Assembly (NCBI GenBank): GCA_905221605.1
Contig: CAJNDS010001890.1
Coordinates: 935,501-999,500 of the forward strand
Reading direction: 5' to 3'
DNA: 64,000 nt
Source of the DNA: Symbiodinium natans
Lineage: Eukaryota > Sar > Dinophyceae > Suessiales > Symbiodiniaceae
The notes beneath the pieces were generated by a model, which saw only the letters and a program-made list of their open reading frames with translations, was not told the origin of the DNA and searched no databases. Each line of letters opens with the position of its first letter. Position 1 is the first letter of the stretch. A program made the position numbers and the translations under genes. Below are positions 1 to 9,513 of this stretch, piece by piece.

Positions 1-135
1 TTGAAGAGATACCCTTTTGGGGTTTCAAGGCTTTGGGCTTCTTCGAGTTTCGGGTAATTAGGGCTTGTGGGTCTTAGAGCTTCGGGGCTTTAAGGGGTTT
101 TAGGGCAGGGTTACTAGAGTTTAGGGTCTGAGGGC

Positions 136-256
136 TCTACTTAAAGGTTTGGGGGTAGTTATAAGTAGGGTTATAACACTACATAAGGATACAACCGGTT
201 AGAATTCTACTTACCCTATGTATAGCTGTACATATAGCTACCCAATAACCTCCAAG
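136..256. mobile_element. Family C introner copy
   Basis: Imperfect palindrome: GGTAGTTATAAGTAGGG at the left is mirrored by CTACCCAATAACCTCC at the right. It matches the family C copies near 8.0, 19.0 and 37.7 kb, so it is a dispersed element rather than a chance hairpin. Confidence 0.6.
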
Positions 257-654
257 CAGGGTGTGGGGGTTGGCCTGTAAGCCCCCAGCATCCTACATCA
301 ACAGATCCTAGCCTTGCTTCCAACCTCTGTTTCGAGGACCTTGGCACCGCAGAGGGGGGGAGGCAGATGAGTTTCAATGAACGTATTGGTCCCAAGCGCG
401 GCTTTGGTTCACATTTTGGGCTATCTATTGGATCACGGGACCAGGGTTACCTCTGCGCATTCCGCTTTGCCCGGGCTGTGGGAAAAGGACGTCTGAGCCC
501 TTCATGCTCTGGCAGATTGTCCCTGACACGTGTCGGGGCAGGGAACGAGTAAGTTACTGCATCTGCCCAACAGGGAGGCTGGACAAGTCCTGGCGAAGTT
601 CCTGCTAGGGTATTAAGTCGATGTAATGCCAAATCGGTTGTGGTTGTGTTTGTG

Positions 655-735
655 TCTCTGCGTGCGTGCGTGCGTGTGTGCGTGCGAGCGTGCGTGCGCG
701 CGTGCGTGCTGTGCTCGTGCGTGTCTCTGTCTCTC
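655..735. repeat. GTGC/GTGT-rich microsatellite
   Basis: Alternating purine-pyrimidine tract of degenerate GTGC, GTGT and TCTC units. It has Z-DNA-prone composition. The histidine/threonine-rich open frame across it is an artefact of the repeat. Confidence 0.8.
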
Positions 736-904
736 TCTGTGTGTCCGTACATCCCTCTGTGTGAAGAAATGGGCCAGAATTCACTGATTACGATGTTTTC
801 CGGCCCCGTGCGATTCTCCGGCCTCCGGACTTGCTACCGGAGGCTGCGGATAAATCAATGAATCGAACCATCAAGAGGCTTCCTTATCAGAAAAGAACCA
901 CTCA

Positions 905-968
905 AAAGCGACCCTAAACCCTAAACCCTAAACTCCAAACCCCAAACCCTAAACCCTAAACCCTAAAC
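905..968. repeat. CCCTAAA array
   Basis: Mostly perfect CCCTAAA heptamers with two variant units, immediately left of a coding island. This is the C-rich side of the exon bracket. Confidence 0.9.
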
Positions 969-1012
969 CCTTCAACTTAAATTTTACAAGGCGCCCCAAG
1001 AGAACCCCCAGC

Positions 1013-1054
1013 CTTCTGGCGAAGGGCGAGCCGCTGCATGGCCTTCTTCTCTGC
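1013..1054 (-). CDS. Coiled-coil exon, 14 codons
   Basis: Reads AEKKAMQRLALRQK in phase 0 between an AAG|GC acceptor and an AAG|GC donor. It is flanked by CCCTAAA on the left and TTTAGGG on the right. Lys/Gln/Ala-rich heptad character matches the other micro-exons up to 14 kb, so it is probably part of one long coiled-coil protein. Downstream exons lie outside the window or are unrecognised. Length is unusually small for an exon. Confidence 0.6.
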
Positions 1055-1097
1055 CTTCTCACAGGGATTTCACGGCGGCTCTGAGGCATCTGCAAAG

Positions 1098-1188
1098 GTT
1101 TAGGGTTTAGGGTTTAGGTTTAGGGTTTAGGGTTTAGGGTTTAGGGTTTGGGGTTTGGGGTTTGGGGTTCAGGGTTCAGGGTTTAGGG
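1098..1188. repeat. TTTAGGG array forming a short intron
   Basis: TTTAGGG units drift into TTTGGGG and TTCAGGG. The array fills almost the whole inferred intron between the exons at 1220 and 1054, so here the intron is little more than repeat. Confidence 0.85.
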
Positions 1189-1219
1189 TTTCGGGACAAA
1201 ACACAGCAACAAGAGCAGC

Positions 1220-1252
1220 CTCCAGCACCTGCGCGTGCTGCAGCTTCACCTC
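1220..1252 (-). CDS. Coiled-coil exon, 11 codons
   Basis: Encodes EVKLQHAQVLE in phase 0, bounded by CAG|GAG and GAG|GC. Heptad-like spacing of Val/Leu/His and acidic ends agree with the neighbouring coiled-coil exons. No domain can be named from so short a piece. Confidence 0.6.
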
Positions 1253-1291
1253 CTGACCCAGTCAGCGGCGAAAGAGTTGGGGTCTGCTTGG

Positions 1292-1478
1292 AGGTTCAGT
1301 TGGGTAATTGTAAGTAGGGTTTATAAGTACCCTGAATCACGGGAAAAACCAGTTAATAATCATAGGTGCCCTACTTAAAGGAACCTGCAACTTCCACTAC
1401 TTGGAGGTTCATAGGTAGTTACAAGCAGGGTTTCAAGTACCCTAAATCAGGTTACAGCCAGCTGTAATCATAGTTACA
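1292..1478. mobile_element. Family C introner, two tandem copies
   Basis: Two copies of the GGTTCAT/GTAGTTA...AGTAGGG motif with inner inverted segments (CAGTTAATAATCAT and CAGCTGTAATCATAG). The element directly abuts the intron side of the exon at 1220-1252. Confidence 0.6.
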
Positions 1479-1894
1479 TCACAGGACCGCCGCGGAGGGG
1501 GCCCAGGGGTGTGCAGGGGAGGGGGTTCCAAGGAAAACAAGCCGGGGCCAACCTTAGGAAAGAAAAAAAACACCGCGCCCACCAACAATTATGTCGCACG
1601 TCAATATCACGTACCATACCTACGGCCCCTTCCCGACTGCCCGCGGTGTATGCTGGTCACTGTAGCTGAACCCTATACGAAATCGGAAAAACCGCCAAAC
1701 CATGAACCCTAAAAACCCTGAAGCATAATTCCCTAAAACTGTAAACAACCCACGCTCTAGAACCCTCAAGCCTGCACCCCAAAACCCTAAAGCGCTAAAC
1801 CTCCCAAGTACCCTTTAAATGTCCCCATTCAGGTACACTTAGGCACTTACTAAGGGGTACTTGGGGGAAGGGGAGGGGGGAGGGGGGTGTAGGA

Positions 1895-2131
1895 AAACCC
1901 TAAAACCCAAAAGCCCTAAAACCCCTCAAACCCGAAAATCCGAAACCCCAACCAACCCGAAAACCCTAAAACCCTAAAACCTAAACCCAAAACCCCAAAC
2001 CCTAATCCCCTAAACCCTAAACCCCCAACCCAGAGCCCTAAACCCTAAACCCCTCAAACCCTAAACCTACAACCCCTATCCCCAAACCCTGAACCCTACA
2101 CCCTAAACCCTAAACCCTAAACTCCCCTAGC
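1895..2131. repeat. Degenerate CCCTAAA array
   Basis: AACCCTAAA and CCCCTAAACC variants decaying leftwards, running right up to the exon at 2132. Confidence 0.85.
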
Positions 2132-2176
2132 CTCGAGGCGCTGGCTGAGATGCAGCTTCTCCTGCTCGGCCTTGGC
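2132..2176 (-). CDS. Coiled-coil exon, 15 codons
   Basis: Encodes AKAEQEKLHLSQRLE in phase 0. The acceptor is CCCAAG|GCC and the donor is CTCGAG|GCTAGGG, a GC donor. Strong alpha-helical, charged composition. Joined in phase to the exon at 1220 or 1013 it continues the same helix. Confidence 0.65.
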
Positions 2177-2880
2177 CTTGGGTCGGTTTAGGGTTTTAGG
2201 GTTTAGGGCTTAGGGTTTTGGGTTTCGGATTTGAGGCGTTTGGGGCTTTTAGGTTTTGGGGTTTTGGGGTTTCAGGGTTTCGGGTTAAGGGATTAGGGGT
2301 TTAGGGCTTAGGGTTTAGAATGTGGGGCTCGGGGTTAAGATAGGGGACGGGGTTTGGAGTCGGATTGGGGGGTTTTAGGGTTCATGGTTTAGGGGGTTTA
2401 GGGTGTTTAGGGGATTTGGGGGGTTTAGGGGATTCGGGGGTTCGTGGATTTAGGCTTTGGGGCTTGGTTCGGCTGTTAGGGTTTGGGGCTGATACGGGAT
2501 TTACGGGTTTACGTGGTTTAAAATTATGCTAGGTGTTTCGGATTGTTGGGGTCTTGGTTTCAGGCTTTGAAGCTCTCCCCGTTTTACGGCATCCGATGCG
2601 GGTTTCAGGCCTTTAGGGGCTTGGGTCCGTGAGCGTACTTCGGCCTGTTCCAGGCCTGAAACCCTGAAGTCCTACAACCTCAGATTCAACTTGTGTTTCT
2701 AAAGCCCTACACCCGTACACCCTAAACCCCTAAACCCCCATGACACAAGCCCTCGCCCTCAACATTGAAACCTTTCCTCCCTGCAGCCACCCAAAGCCCC
2801 CGAGACCTTAACGCCTTTCTGGCAACCGTGCTCTGAAATAAACCTAAAAGGCGCGACGTAACAAGCACTGCAGAGTTGAT

Positions 2881-2932
2881 CTCTGGGCCCCCAGGCGATG
2901 GCTTCGTCGTGCTTTTTGTTCTGCTCGGCGGC
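2881..2932 (-). CDS. Coiled-coil exon (donor uncertain)
   Basis: Starts after CCCCAG with AAEQNKKHDEAIAWGP. The start obeys AG|G and the composition fits the coiled-coil gene. I could not find a clean GT/GC/GA donor, so the left border is a guess. Confidence 0.5.
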
Positions 2933-2954
2933 CTGGGGATTGCAAGGATTGAGG

Positions 2955-3062
2955 GTATTTAGGGTTTAGGGTATTTCGGGTATTTCGGGTATTTAGGGTA
3001 TTCAGGGTATTTAGGGTATTTAGGGTATTTAGGGTATTTAGGGTATTTAGGGTATTTAGGGT
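2955..3062. repeat. GGGTATTTA nine-base array
   Basis: About a dozen units of a nine-base variant, GGGTATTTA, replace the heptamer. The uniformity shows local unit-by-unit expansion rather than addition by telomerase. Confidence 0.9.
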
Positions 3063-3404
3063 TCCGGTTTTGGGGGCTATGGAGCACGGTTTTGGGTTGA
3101 GGGCGTAGGATTTAAGATTTAGGGTTCAGGGTTTAGGTTACCCCAAACCAATGGCCCTCACAAAAAGGTAGGTTCTACTGGTTCTGCAACCGTCTTGTCA
3201 AAAGCAGGGCGTTGGGGGTTTCAGGGTCCCTCTTTTCTTAGATTGCGGGCACCCTCCTGATTTTTCCTATCAAAAAGAAACCCTAAAGCCTCGAATTCTG
3301 AGGAAGGCGCTTCAGTGATATCAAGACACATTGCACTCACGTACTTGCCCATGTGCCATGCGAGAGCCCAAACAAAAAGGCCTCCAGGGCTTACTAGGCT
3401 GCCC

Positions 3405-3466
3405 TGTGACCTAGGCTTAAAAAGGGTGCCCTTTTTTTGCTTAAAGGGGTTTATAAGGGAACCTAA

Positions 3467-3497
<31 letters not shown>

Positions 3498-3535
3498 AAA
3501 AAAAAGGGAAGAAGGGTACTACTGGGCCTCCATGG
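3405..3535. mobile_element. Family F introner
   Basis: AAAAAGGGTGCCCTTTTTTTGC then a poly-C/poly-A loop (19 C, 18 A) then GGGTACTACTGGGCC. Forms the intron downstream of the 25-base exon that follows. Confidence 0.7.
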
Positions 3536-3550
3536 CTTATGCCGGCAATC

Positions 3551-3575
3551 CTGGGGCATCAAGGTCTGGCGCCAC
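3551..3575 (-). CDS. 25-base micro-exon between twin introners
   Basis: Reads (R)WRQTLMPQ after GAG| and ends CCCCAG|GATTG, a GA donor. It sits between two family F elements. The exon at 3755 supplies the two missing bases of the first codon, so the two exons join in frame. Confidence 0.5.
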
Positions 3576-3596
3576 CTCTTGGTTGCTCAAGAACCC

Positions 3597-3754
3597 AGTA
3601 TTTTAAAAGGGTGTGTTTTTTGCTTAAAGGGTTTTTTAGAAGGGAAGTATTTAAAATGGGTGCCCTTTTTGCTGAAAGAGGTTTATAAGGGAAGCTACCC
3701 CCCCCCCCCCCCAACAAAAAAAGGGGAATAAGGGTACCACTGGGCATGCTAGAC
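3597..3754. mobile_element. Family F introner
   Basis: Second copy, with poly-C and AACAAAAAAAGGGGAATAAGGG in the loop and GGTACCACTGGGC at the right end. It separates two exons whose phases match across it. Confidence 0.7.
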
Positions 3755-3807
3755 CTTGAGAAGTAGCGAGTGGTGCCCTTCCCAACAGGCTTCGAACCCT
3801 GACAGTC
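3755..3807 (-). CDS. Exon, 53 bases
   Basis: Encodes DCQGSKPVGKGTTRYFS and ends in phase 2 at CTCAAG|GTCTAG. The acceptor is CTG/CAG|GAC. An alternative donor lies at the CCCAGTG|GTACCC element end. No domain recognised. Confidence 0.5.
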
Positions 3808-4019
3808 CTGCCCGAGCATTTTTGGGGGTTTAGGGCATTTGGGGCTTCAGCATCTACACCACAAGCCCAACACAACAAAGACCCTAAAGCCCTGCAACCC
3901 CAAAAAAGTTGATGGTCATGCACCAACATGCACCTCGTGGTCTGAAGCCCCTAGGAAAGTTGCAGGTGGGTAGCCGTCCTCAAGCTGCAAAACACCCACA
4001 AACAGGGGTATTTCCCAAA

Positions 4020-4135
4020 ATAGTTAAATTAAATAGCGCCCGGTCCCCCTAATATACCTCGAAAATACTGTAATCCCTATTCTAAGAACCCCCAAAAAAG
4101 GTACCCCTATTTTCGAAAACGCCACAAAAATTTCC
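4020..4135. mobile_element. Family E introner
   Basis: CCTCGAAAATAC on the left and CCCCTATTTTCGAAAAC on the right form inverted ends around a central GAACCCCC. This family recurs at 15.0, 28.4, 36.5, 37.0 and 45.8 kb. Confidence 0.65.
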
Positions 4136-4206
4136 AAAACCCTGAAAGCCTCAAGCGCCACAGCCGGAAGAACCCAAAGCCTAAAAAGTCCTGTACACCC
4201 CTGCAA

Positions 4207-4275
4207 CCTTGAAACCCTAAACCCTAAACCCTAAACCCTAACCCCTACCCCCTAAACCCTAAACCCTAAACCCAA
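4207..4275. repeat. CCCTAAA array
   Basis: Clean heptamers left of the next coding island. Confidence 0.9.
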
Positions 4276-4323
4276 TTAACCATATAAACCCTAAACCCGA
4301 AACCCTGAAATTCCTTTCCGCGC

Positions 4324-4395
4324 CTTCTCCGCGTGCTCCTTGGCCTGTGCACCCTGGAGCTCTGCTTCCAGCTCCTGCACGCGCTTCTGCAGCTC
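4324..4395 (-). CDS. Coiled-coil exon, 24 codons
   Basis: Encodes ELQKRVQELEAELQGAQAKE followed by HAEK in phase 0. Perfect heptad pattern (L/V at a and d) over three turns makes this one of the clearest coiled-coil pieces. Acceptor GGCAG|GAG. Donor GAGAAG|GC, or six bases further with a GA donor. Confidence 0.75.
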
Positions 4396-4423
4396 CTGCC
4401 GGGGGGGGATTGTGGATGAGGGG

Positions 4424-4510
4424 GTTTAGGGTTTTAGGGTTTTAGGGTTTTAGGGTTTTAGGGTTTTAGGGTTTTAGGGTTTTAGGGTTTAGGGTTTAGG
4501 GTTCAGGATT
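4424..4510. repeat. TTTTAGGG octamer array
   Basis: Nearly uniform TTTTAGGG units, one base longer than the standard heptamer, right of the coiled-coil exon. Confidence 0.9.
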
Positions 4511-5006
4511 TTAGGGTTTAGGGGTTGAGGGTTTTAGGGCTGAGACAGGCTTAGGAATTGCAGGGTTTTGGGTTTTAGGGTCTTAGGGCTTAGAGGGTCT
4601 TCGAATTATGGGGCTTAGGCATTGGGGTGTCGGAATCAGCATCTTAGGGTTTAGGGCTCTAGGGTTGGGGTTTCGGTGTTGAGGTTTGGGGATAAGGGCC
4701 GTAGGCTGTGCTTGGGAGTGTAGATGAAGGGGAAACACCTCGACTCGCGTCAACAATGCAAAAACTCAGCCAGCAAGAGGAAAGTCGTACATCTAGTATA
4801 GCAAAGCTGAAACATGCTGAAGCCCACCCGCCCAACCCCTAAACCCTAAACTGAGTGATGATTCAAAGCCCTTTGAAAATTATTTATGAATAGGCGCCAT
4901 TAGAATGGAAGAAAGGAAATTTAAAATTGTCCCAAAGCACTACCCAGTAAACCCTGAACACTGAATCCTAAACCCTAAACCCCACCATCTGCCCAGCGCC
5001 CACAGC

Positions 5007-5055
5007 CTTCTGGCGTCCCTGGGATTGGACCTCCGCCTGGGATGACACCTTCTGC
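5007..5055 (-). CDS. Coiled-coil exon, 49 bases
   Basis: Reads QKVSSQAEVQSQGRQK from CTTCTTCAG|G to CAGAAG|GCTG. A shorter version starting at CCCAG|GCGGAG is also possible. Gln-rich helix, same gene type as its neighbours. Confidence 0.6.
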
Positions 5056-5427
5056 CTGAAGAAGAGGGAAGAGGGGCTTAGGGCTTTCAGGGTCTCTGGG
5101 AGGCTTAGTAGGGTTTAAGGTAGGGGTGTGGGGTTATAAGATGTTAAAGGCTTTGGGAGGCTTGGGGCTGTGGAGTGTAATTCATGTGCCCCGCAAATGT
5201 CCGGAAGTCAGCAGAGGGCTCGGGGGCTTATTTGGCTTCGCTTGCATCCGCTACAAGCGCTCGAACCAAGGGCCCCTTTCCGCCAAGACCTGATCCTGTC
5301 AACCTAAACCCTGCAAGCCCTACAAACCTTAAAGCCTACTGAGTCCACTCCTTCAACCTGACGCCATCAACACCCCACTCGGCTCCAAACTCCCGACTCT
5401 GAGCCCAAGTTGCCTCTCACTCTGGAC

Positions 5428-5457
5428 CTTCACGCACGCTGATGCCGTGCCCAGCTC
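5428..5457 (-). CDS. Exon core, 10 codons
   Basis: ELGTASACVK in phase 0 between TTGCAG|GAG and GTGAAG|GT. The surrounding frame is open well beyond both ends (ADTPAQLQ before, VQSERQLGLRVG after), so the true exon may be longer. Confidence 0.5.
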
Positions 5458-5549
5458 CTGCAACTGCGCTGGGGTGTCAGCACTGGTGCTTAGGAAGGAG
5501 GGTGGCGAGTGAAAATGCAGGTGGCCATCGGGATAGAAATCGGGATGGT

Positions 5550-5840
5550 CTAGGGGGAATCCGCGAGTCCTTTCATAAGCACCAGTAAGTCAGTTCTGTG
5601 AGCTGTTGTGCGAACGGAGTCTAGACCTCGGAATAGGACGTGCAATCGAAAGCCTGAGGAAAAAGAGACGTATAGAGGCGCATTATAGGTTAAGTGCGTT
5701 TTGCGCTTGCTTTGCCTTAGGTTAAGCGTTGTTTGGCGTTCCGGTACAATCAACACTTCGTCAAACGGCAACCGGTGATACATCGGGCATCGATCCAAGC
5801 GATAGAGTACGAGCCCAAAGCTCTGTGCAACACAGCACAA
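5550..5840 (-). CDS. Unrecognised open frame, 96 codons
   Basis: A continuous frame free of telomeric repeats, ending against a family A element. Contains FGLVLYRLDRCPMYHRLPFD. I do not recognise it. Mixed aromatic/basic composition would suit a retroelement or a decayed gene piece; no start or splice site decides it. Confidence 0.25.
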   Translation of the reverse strand: MCCVAQSFGLVLYRLDRCPMYHRLPFDEVLIVPERQTTLNLRQSKRKTHLTYNAPLYVSFSSGFRLHVLFRGLDSVRTTAHRTDLLVLMKGLADSP

Positions 5841-5842
5841 AA

Positions 5843-5940
5843 TTGGGATGTTCCCCCTTATACCAACAGTCCCTAGTAGGGATTATCGTAGGGGGTACCA
5901 TAATCCCTATGAAGGACTGTATAAGGGGGGAACATCCCAA
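5843..5940. mobile_element. Family A introner, near-perfect palindrome
   Basis: TTGGGATGTTCCCCCTTATAC is the reverse complement of the right end. Inner arms AACAGTCCCTAGTAGGGATTAT and ATAATCCCTATGAAGGACTG also pair. A transcript would form a 45-base-pair stem. Confidence 0.85.
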
Positions 5941-5962
5941 CCCTAAACCCTTATCTCCACCA

Positions 5963-6115
5963 AATAGGCCCTAAGCCCTAAACCCTAAACCCTAACCCCC
6001 TAAACCCCTAAACCCCAAAACCCCAAAACCCCAAAACCCCCAAAACCACCTAAACCCCTCAACCCATAAACCCCTCAACCCCTAAACCCCTAAACCCCTG
6101 AACCCCAAAACCCCC
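5963..6115. repeat. CCCTAAA / CCCCAAAA array
   Basis: Drifts between CCCTAAA, CCCCTAAA and CCCCAAAA, ending at the next coding island. Confidence 0.85.
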
Positions 6116-6134
6116 TAATCCCCTACTTTGCCAC

Positions 6135-6179
6135 CTTCTCCAGGGCCAGCTTTGCAGCTTCGCGGTCTTCGAGCTTTGC
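6135..6179 (-). CDS. Coiled-coil exon, 15 codons
   Basis: AKLEDREAAKLALEK in phase 0, between GTCGAG|GC and GAGAAG|GTGGC. Classical a/d leucine spacing. The frame is open a further 29 bases upstream (EWGPRVVE), so the acceptor may be earlier. Confidence 0.7.
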
Positions 6180-6368
6180 CTCGACAACACGAGGGCCCCA
6201 TTCACGGCTTGGGATTGAGGATTCAGGGTTTCGGGTTTGTTTCGGGCTTATTGTTTATTTAGGGTTTAGGGTTTGGGGTTTGGGGTTTGGGATTTAGGGT
6301 TTAGGGTTTAGGGTTTTGGGGTATATGAAGGCTCTAGGCCATGTGGTTGGTGGACTCAAGGACAATTT

Positions 6369-6374
6369 GGGGGG

Positions 6375-6408
<34 letters not shown>
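6369..6408. repeat. Poly-G tract
   Basis: 33 consecutive G after one C. On the minus strand it is a long pyrimidine run inside an intron. Poly-Gly and poly-Pro frames across it are artefacts. Confidence 0.95.
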
Positions 6409-6409
<1 letters not shown>

Positions 6410-6457
6410 AAGGGGCGAATTCGGCTCTGGGTAGGAGTAGGATCCCCCGACTACTCC

Positions 6458-6502
6458 CCTTCATCTTCCGAAGCCCCCAAAGCGCAGACTTCAACGTGAG
6501 GC
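6458..6502 (-). CDS. Exon, phase-joined across a palindrome
   Basis: (G)LTLKSALWGLRKMK. Its first two bases complete the Gly codon opened by the exon at 6616-6651, so the pair reads VPRGLTLKSALWGLRK across the intervening element. Acceptor AAGTAG|GCC. Left border approximate. Confidence 0.6.
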
Positions 6503-6615
6503 CTACTTGGAAGCCCTTTTGACTTCGTAAGTAGGGTTGGTACGGTGGGCTATGGGAAATACAATAGCGTTTCTCTAGGGGATACTAAGTAGACCTACGA
6601 AGTCACAAGAGCTTC
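6503..6615. mobile_element. Family N introner
   Basis: GGAAGCCCTTTTGACTTCGTA and the complement GGAAGCTCTTGTGACTTCGTA form inverted ends. The element lies exactly between two phase-compatible exons, with a GA donor (CACGTG|GAAGC). Confidence 0.75.
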
Positions 6616-6651
6616 CACGTGGAACCAGCAGGATGCGCGACAAGAACTTGG
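6616..6651 (-). CDS. Exon, 36 bases
   Basis: AKFLSRILLVPR(G) after GTGCAG. Hydrophobic and basic, unlike the coiled-coil exons, so it may belong to a different gene or a globular part. See the downstream exon at 6458 for the phase match. Confidence 0.6.
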
Positions 6652-7057
6652 CTGCACTTAGCAGGGTAGCTATAACTTTAATGTTTAGCTGCCTTAATAA
6701 GAAACCCAATAAACACAAAAAGGCTAAGGCTCTAAAGTTGCAGTACCCCAGCCTTTGGGGGGGGGGGGGGGTTGAAGGGGTCAGGGTTTAGGGTTTAGGC
6801 ATAAGGGGTTTTTTGCTTCAATCATGTTTCCGGCGACCCAAGTTAACGAACCCAAGGCCCTGAGCTTTCGCCAATGTTGCTTATAACTAGGTAAGATTAC
6901 GGGGTACTGGTTGTGGAAGTTTGCATCATTCCCTACTAGAACCCTTGCTCCTAAAAAATGTCTCGGGGACGGTTGTTATCGGAAGATCCCCAGTTCACTC
7001 TTGACTCTCACTTCAGCGCCACAGCCCCCAGTGCAACTTTTCAGGTGAAGCTTTACT

Positions 7058-7275
7058 GTAAGGGCCTTAATGATTAGAATAGGGGTTTGGGGGTTCTGAT
7101 AGTTATTTATATAGGGGCCTTAATGATTAGGAAGAGGGGTTTGGGGGCTCGTATAGTTCTTTATACAGGCCTTTTTAGTAATTCTTCCGACCCCTATAAG
7201 GGGTTTGGGGGTTCTTATATATTTAATATATTTTTACAGGTATTATTAGTAATTATTCCGACCCCTTATTACTTC
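7058..7275. mobile_element. Family D introner cluster
   Basis: Three partial copies of CCTTAATGATTAGAATAGGGGTTTGGGGG...AGTTATTTATAT followed by GTAATTATTCCGACCCCTTAT, nested or tandem. It ends against the exon at 7284. Confidence 0.7.
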
Positions 7276-7283
7276 TGTCTCGC

Positions 7284-7322
7284 CTGCAGCTTCTTGAGCG
7301 ACCGCTGTGATTTGTCCGCTGC
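7284..7322 (-). CDS. Coiled-coil exon, 13 codons
   Basis: AADKSQRSLKKLQ, phase 0, GTAAAG|GC to CTGCAG|GC. Lysine/leucine-rich helix. Confidence 0.65.
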
Positions 7323-7519
7323 CTTTACCTTCACAGGGGCTCTATGGGTTCACACGCTTTTCTTGGATTTCAATTGGGATTCAGGGTTCAGGGTTCAGGG
7401 TTTAGGGTATTCCAGCTGTCCTCGAAGCACTCTCTAGGCGAAATCTAGCAAACGAAATCTTCCAACCACGTGACCTGCGCCTCACGAGCCTGTGCTCCAA
7501 ATAGCCCACACCAAGTCTA

Positions 7520-7677
7520 TCCTAAGCCCTAAAGCCCTAAAGCCCTAAACCCTAAACCCTAAACCCAAAGCCCCTAAAGCCCTAAAGCCCTAAAGCCCTA
7601 AAGCCCTAAAGCCCTAAAGCCCTAAAGCCCTAAAACCCCAAAGCCCTAAAGCCCTAAAGCCCTAAAGCCCTAAACCC
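7520..7677. repeat. CCCTAAAG octamer array
   Basis: Most units are the eight-base CCCTAAAG rather than the heptamer. A plus-strand KKLHHVKAAEEF frame follows at 7682, too short to call. Confidence 0.9.
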
Positions 7678-7994
7678 TATAGAAGAAGCTCCACCATGTG
7701 AAGGCGGCGGAAGAATTTTAGAGGTATCCGGAGTGCTGCCGCGAAAGAGCAATCAGCCCGTGATCCGCTAATCTTGTAGATGCCTAAGCCCCGAAGCCCT
7801 GCAAACCCTGAAAAGCCCAAGGTCTCAACCCAAAAGGGTTTAGGGTTTAGGGTATAGAAATCCCTGATCTAGATATCTATCTCATTTATTATTTATGTAG
7901 ACACATCCATGCACAAAGCAAGCAGTCCTCCCTCCTCCCCACCCCAAATCGGATTTAGGATTCGTACCGGGCCCATAGTGATACAAGAAATATG

Positions 7995-8100
7995 GAGCGG
8001 AGGTTCATGGGTAGCTATAAGTAAGGCTCTAAGTACCCCAAAATAAACCTAGAGTCATCCTATTTGAAGCCCTATGTGTAACTACCCATGAACTTCCAAT
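7995..8100. mobile_element. Family C introner
   Basis: GGAGGTTCATGGGTAGCTATA at the left mirrors TAACTACCCATGAACTTCC at the right. Confidence 0.8.
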
Positions 8101-8182
8101 TAGCCCTAAACCCTAAACCCTAAACCCTAAACACTAAACCCTTAACCCTAGCCGGGGGGTTGTGGGGATTGCCATCTCCAGC

Positions 8183-8230
8183 CTCCGGCGCCAGCTGGTC
8201 GTTGGACTCCGTGACGCGCTGGGCTTCCGC
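8183..8230 (-). CDS. Coiled-coil exon, 16 codons
   Basis: AEAQRVTESNDQLAPE in phase 0. Acceptor CCTAG|GC, donor CCGGAG|GC. CCCTAAA on the left, TTTAAGGG on the right. Confidence 0.65.
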
Positions 8231-8265
8231 CTAGGCCCGAAGGCCCCCGGGGGTGTGGTTGGGAG

Positions 8266-8345
8266 TTGGGGTTTAAGGGTTTAAGGGTTTAAGGGTTTAA
8301 GGGTTCAAGGGTTTAAGGGTTCAAGGGTTTAGGGGCTTTTAGGGT
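8266..8345. repeat. TTTAAGGG octamer array
   Basis: GGGTTTAA units repeated about eight times, another locally homogenised variant. Confidence 0.85.
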
Positions 8346-8467
8346 TTGGGGTTTAAGGCTAAGGGGTTAGGGGCTCAGTTCTTAGGGGAGCTTTGACCAA
8401 GAGGCCATGTCAGGCTGGCAGCCCCCGGGTGTATTGCTTTGAGGGCTTAGAGCTCTGGAGTTTCGGT

Positions 8468-8612
8468 TTCTTACTTTAACGTTAAACTTGCTGTTGGTTA
8501 GTGGGACATGGGGGAATGAGGTACCCTATATCCCCCTATATATACCCTGTAAGAGATAACATAGGGTACCTCATTTCCCCATTCCCTACTAACCAACAGT
8601 AAGTAAAGGTCT
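8468..8612. mobile_element. Family G palindrome
   Basis: CTGTTGGTTAGTGGG...GAATGAGGTACCCTAT pairs with ATAGGGTACCTCATTTCCCC...CTAACCAACAG. A related copy is at 43.7 kb. Confidence 0.75.
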
Positions 8613-9090
8613 AGGGCGCGATTGCTTCAGGGAGGTCTAGGGCAGAGCATGGGTTTCCGAGCGGTAGCCCCAGATTTCAGCTTCAAATGACAGCCAGATC
8701 GCGAAATCCCCCGGGCGCCTGGAGGTTCACGCCCCAGGTTGCAAACGACCACGGGGCGCTTAAACAAGCTGACACTCCGGAACCTGTAATACAGGGGCCT
8801 GAGTAATTGGAATATATGGCTTCATGCTCCCATCTTTCAACAAACTGGACGTTGTCTCGCAGCAGTACCCTGCTGACTGAACACTAAAGCAACATCACAA
8901 CTCCTTGCACCTACATTCTAAACACGTGCCACATGTAGGAGAGGGAGAGTTTGGGGGTATTGCCGAGCCCAGCAATCCGCTACAGTACCCCTTGCGCAGC
9001 TACAGCACGAGCTTCGACAAGCGATGCCTCGTCGATGACCTCTACAGCACCTGAGCGGCTTAGCGCTCCAGGCTGTCGGACGTGTTGGGC

Positions 9091-9513
9091 TCAAACGCTC
9101 TTTGCTGCGACCAGCTGGAGGACGTCTGCAGATGTTGCAAGCACGGCATCAAGCTCCGCGCCGCCAGGGCCAAAGCTGGCACCCACCTTGGCCGGCAAGG
9201 ACTCAGCATCCGCACGCCTCGATGACGATCGTGATTGGAGGAGGTCGAATCTTGGAACGAGACGCTGGAGCGCAGCAACAATCGCACGCTGCCTTGGCAC
9301 GCTGGCACGCAGCAGCGCGCCCGCCCCTTGCACTGCAACCACGGCGGCAGGGTCATGGTGGGGAACAGTAACTGCCACTTGAAAGAACTTGTCACCACCA
9401 CCCAACGCGGCATCGTCGCAATCGGCTACTGCCACCTGTGCTCCCGTCACGTGTTTCCCTGCTTGACTTGCCCACCTTGAGTGACGACCCATGACCCTTG
9501 GCCTTCTTGGCAT
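9091..9513 (-). CDS. Unrecognised open frame, 140 codons
   Basis: Ala/Val/Arg-rich frame (GGDKFFQVAVTVPHHDPAAV) in a 1.6 kb stretch without telomeric repeats. Plus-strand frames over the same bases are also open, so strand and reality are uncertain. It may be the 3' part of the gene whose 5' part is at 9693-10253. Confidence 0.3.
   Translation of the reverse strand: MPRRPRVMGRHSRWASQAGKHVTGAQVAVADCDDAALGGGDKFFQVAVTVPHHDPAAVVAVQGAGALLRASVPRQRAIVAALQRLVPRFDLLQSRSSSRRADAESLPAKVGASFGPGGAELDAVLATSADVLQLVAAKSV

Noticed and set aside
447-861. ORFs rich in His/Thr/Arg and Cys/Val
   Set aside because: Translation of the GTGC microsatellite.
6294-6522. Poly-Gly and poly-Pro ORFs
   Set aside because: They arise from the poly-G tract; the real exon lies beside it in another frame.
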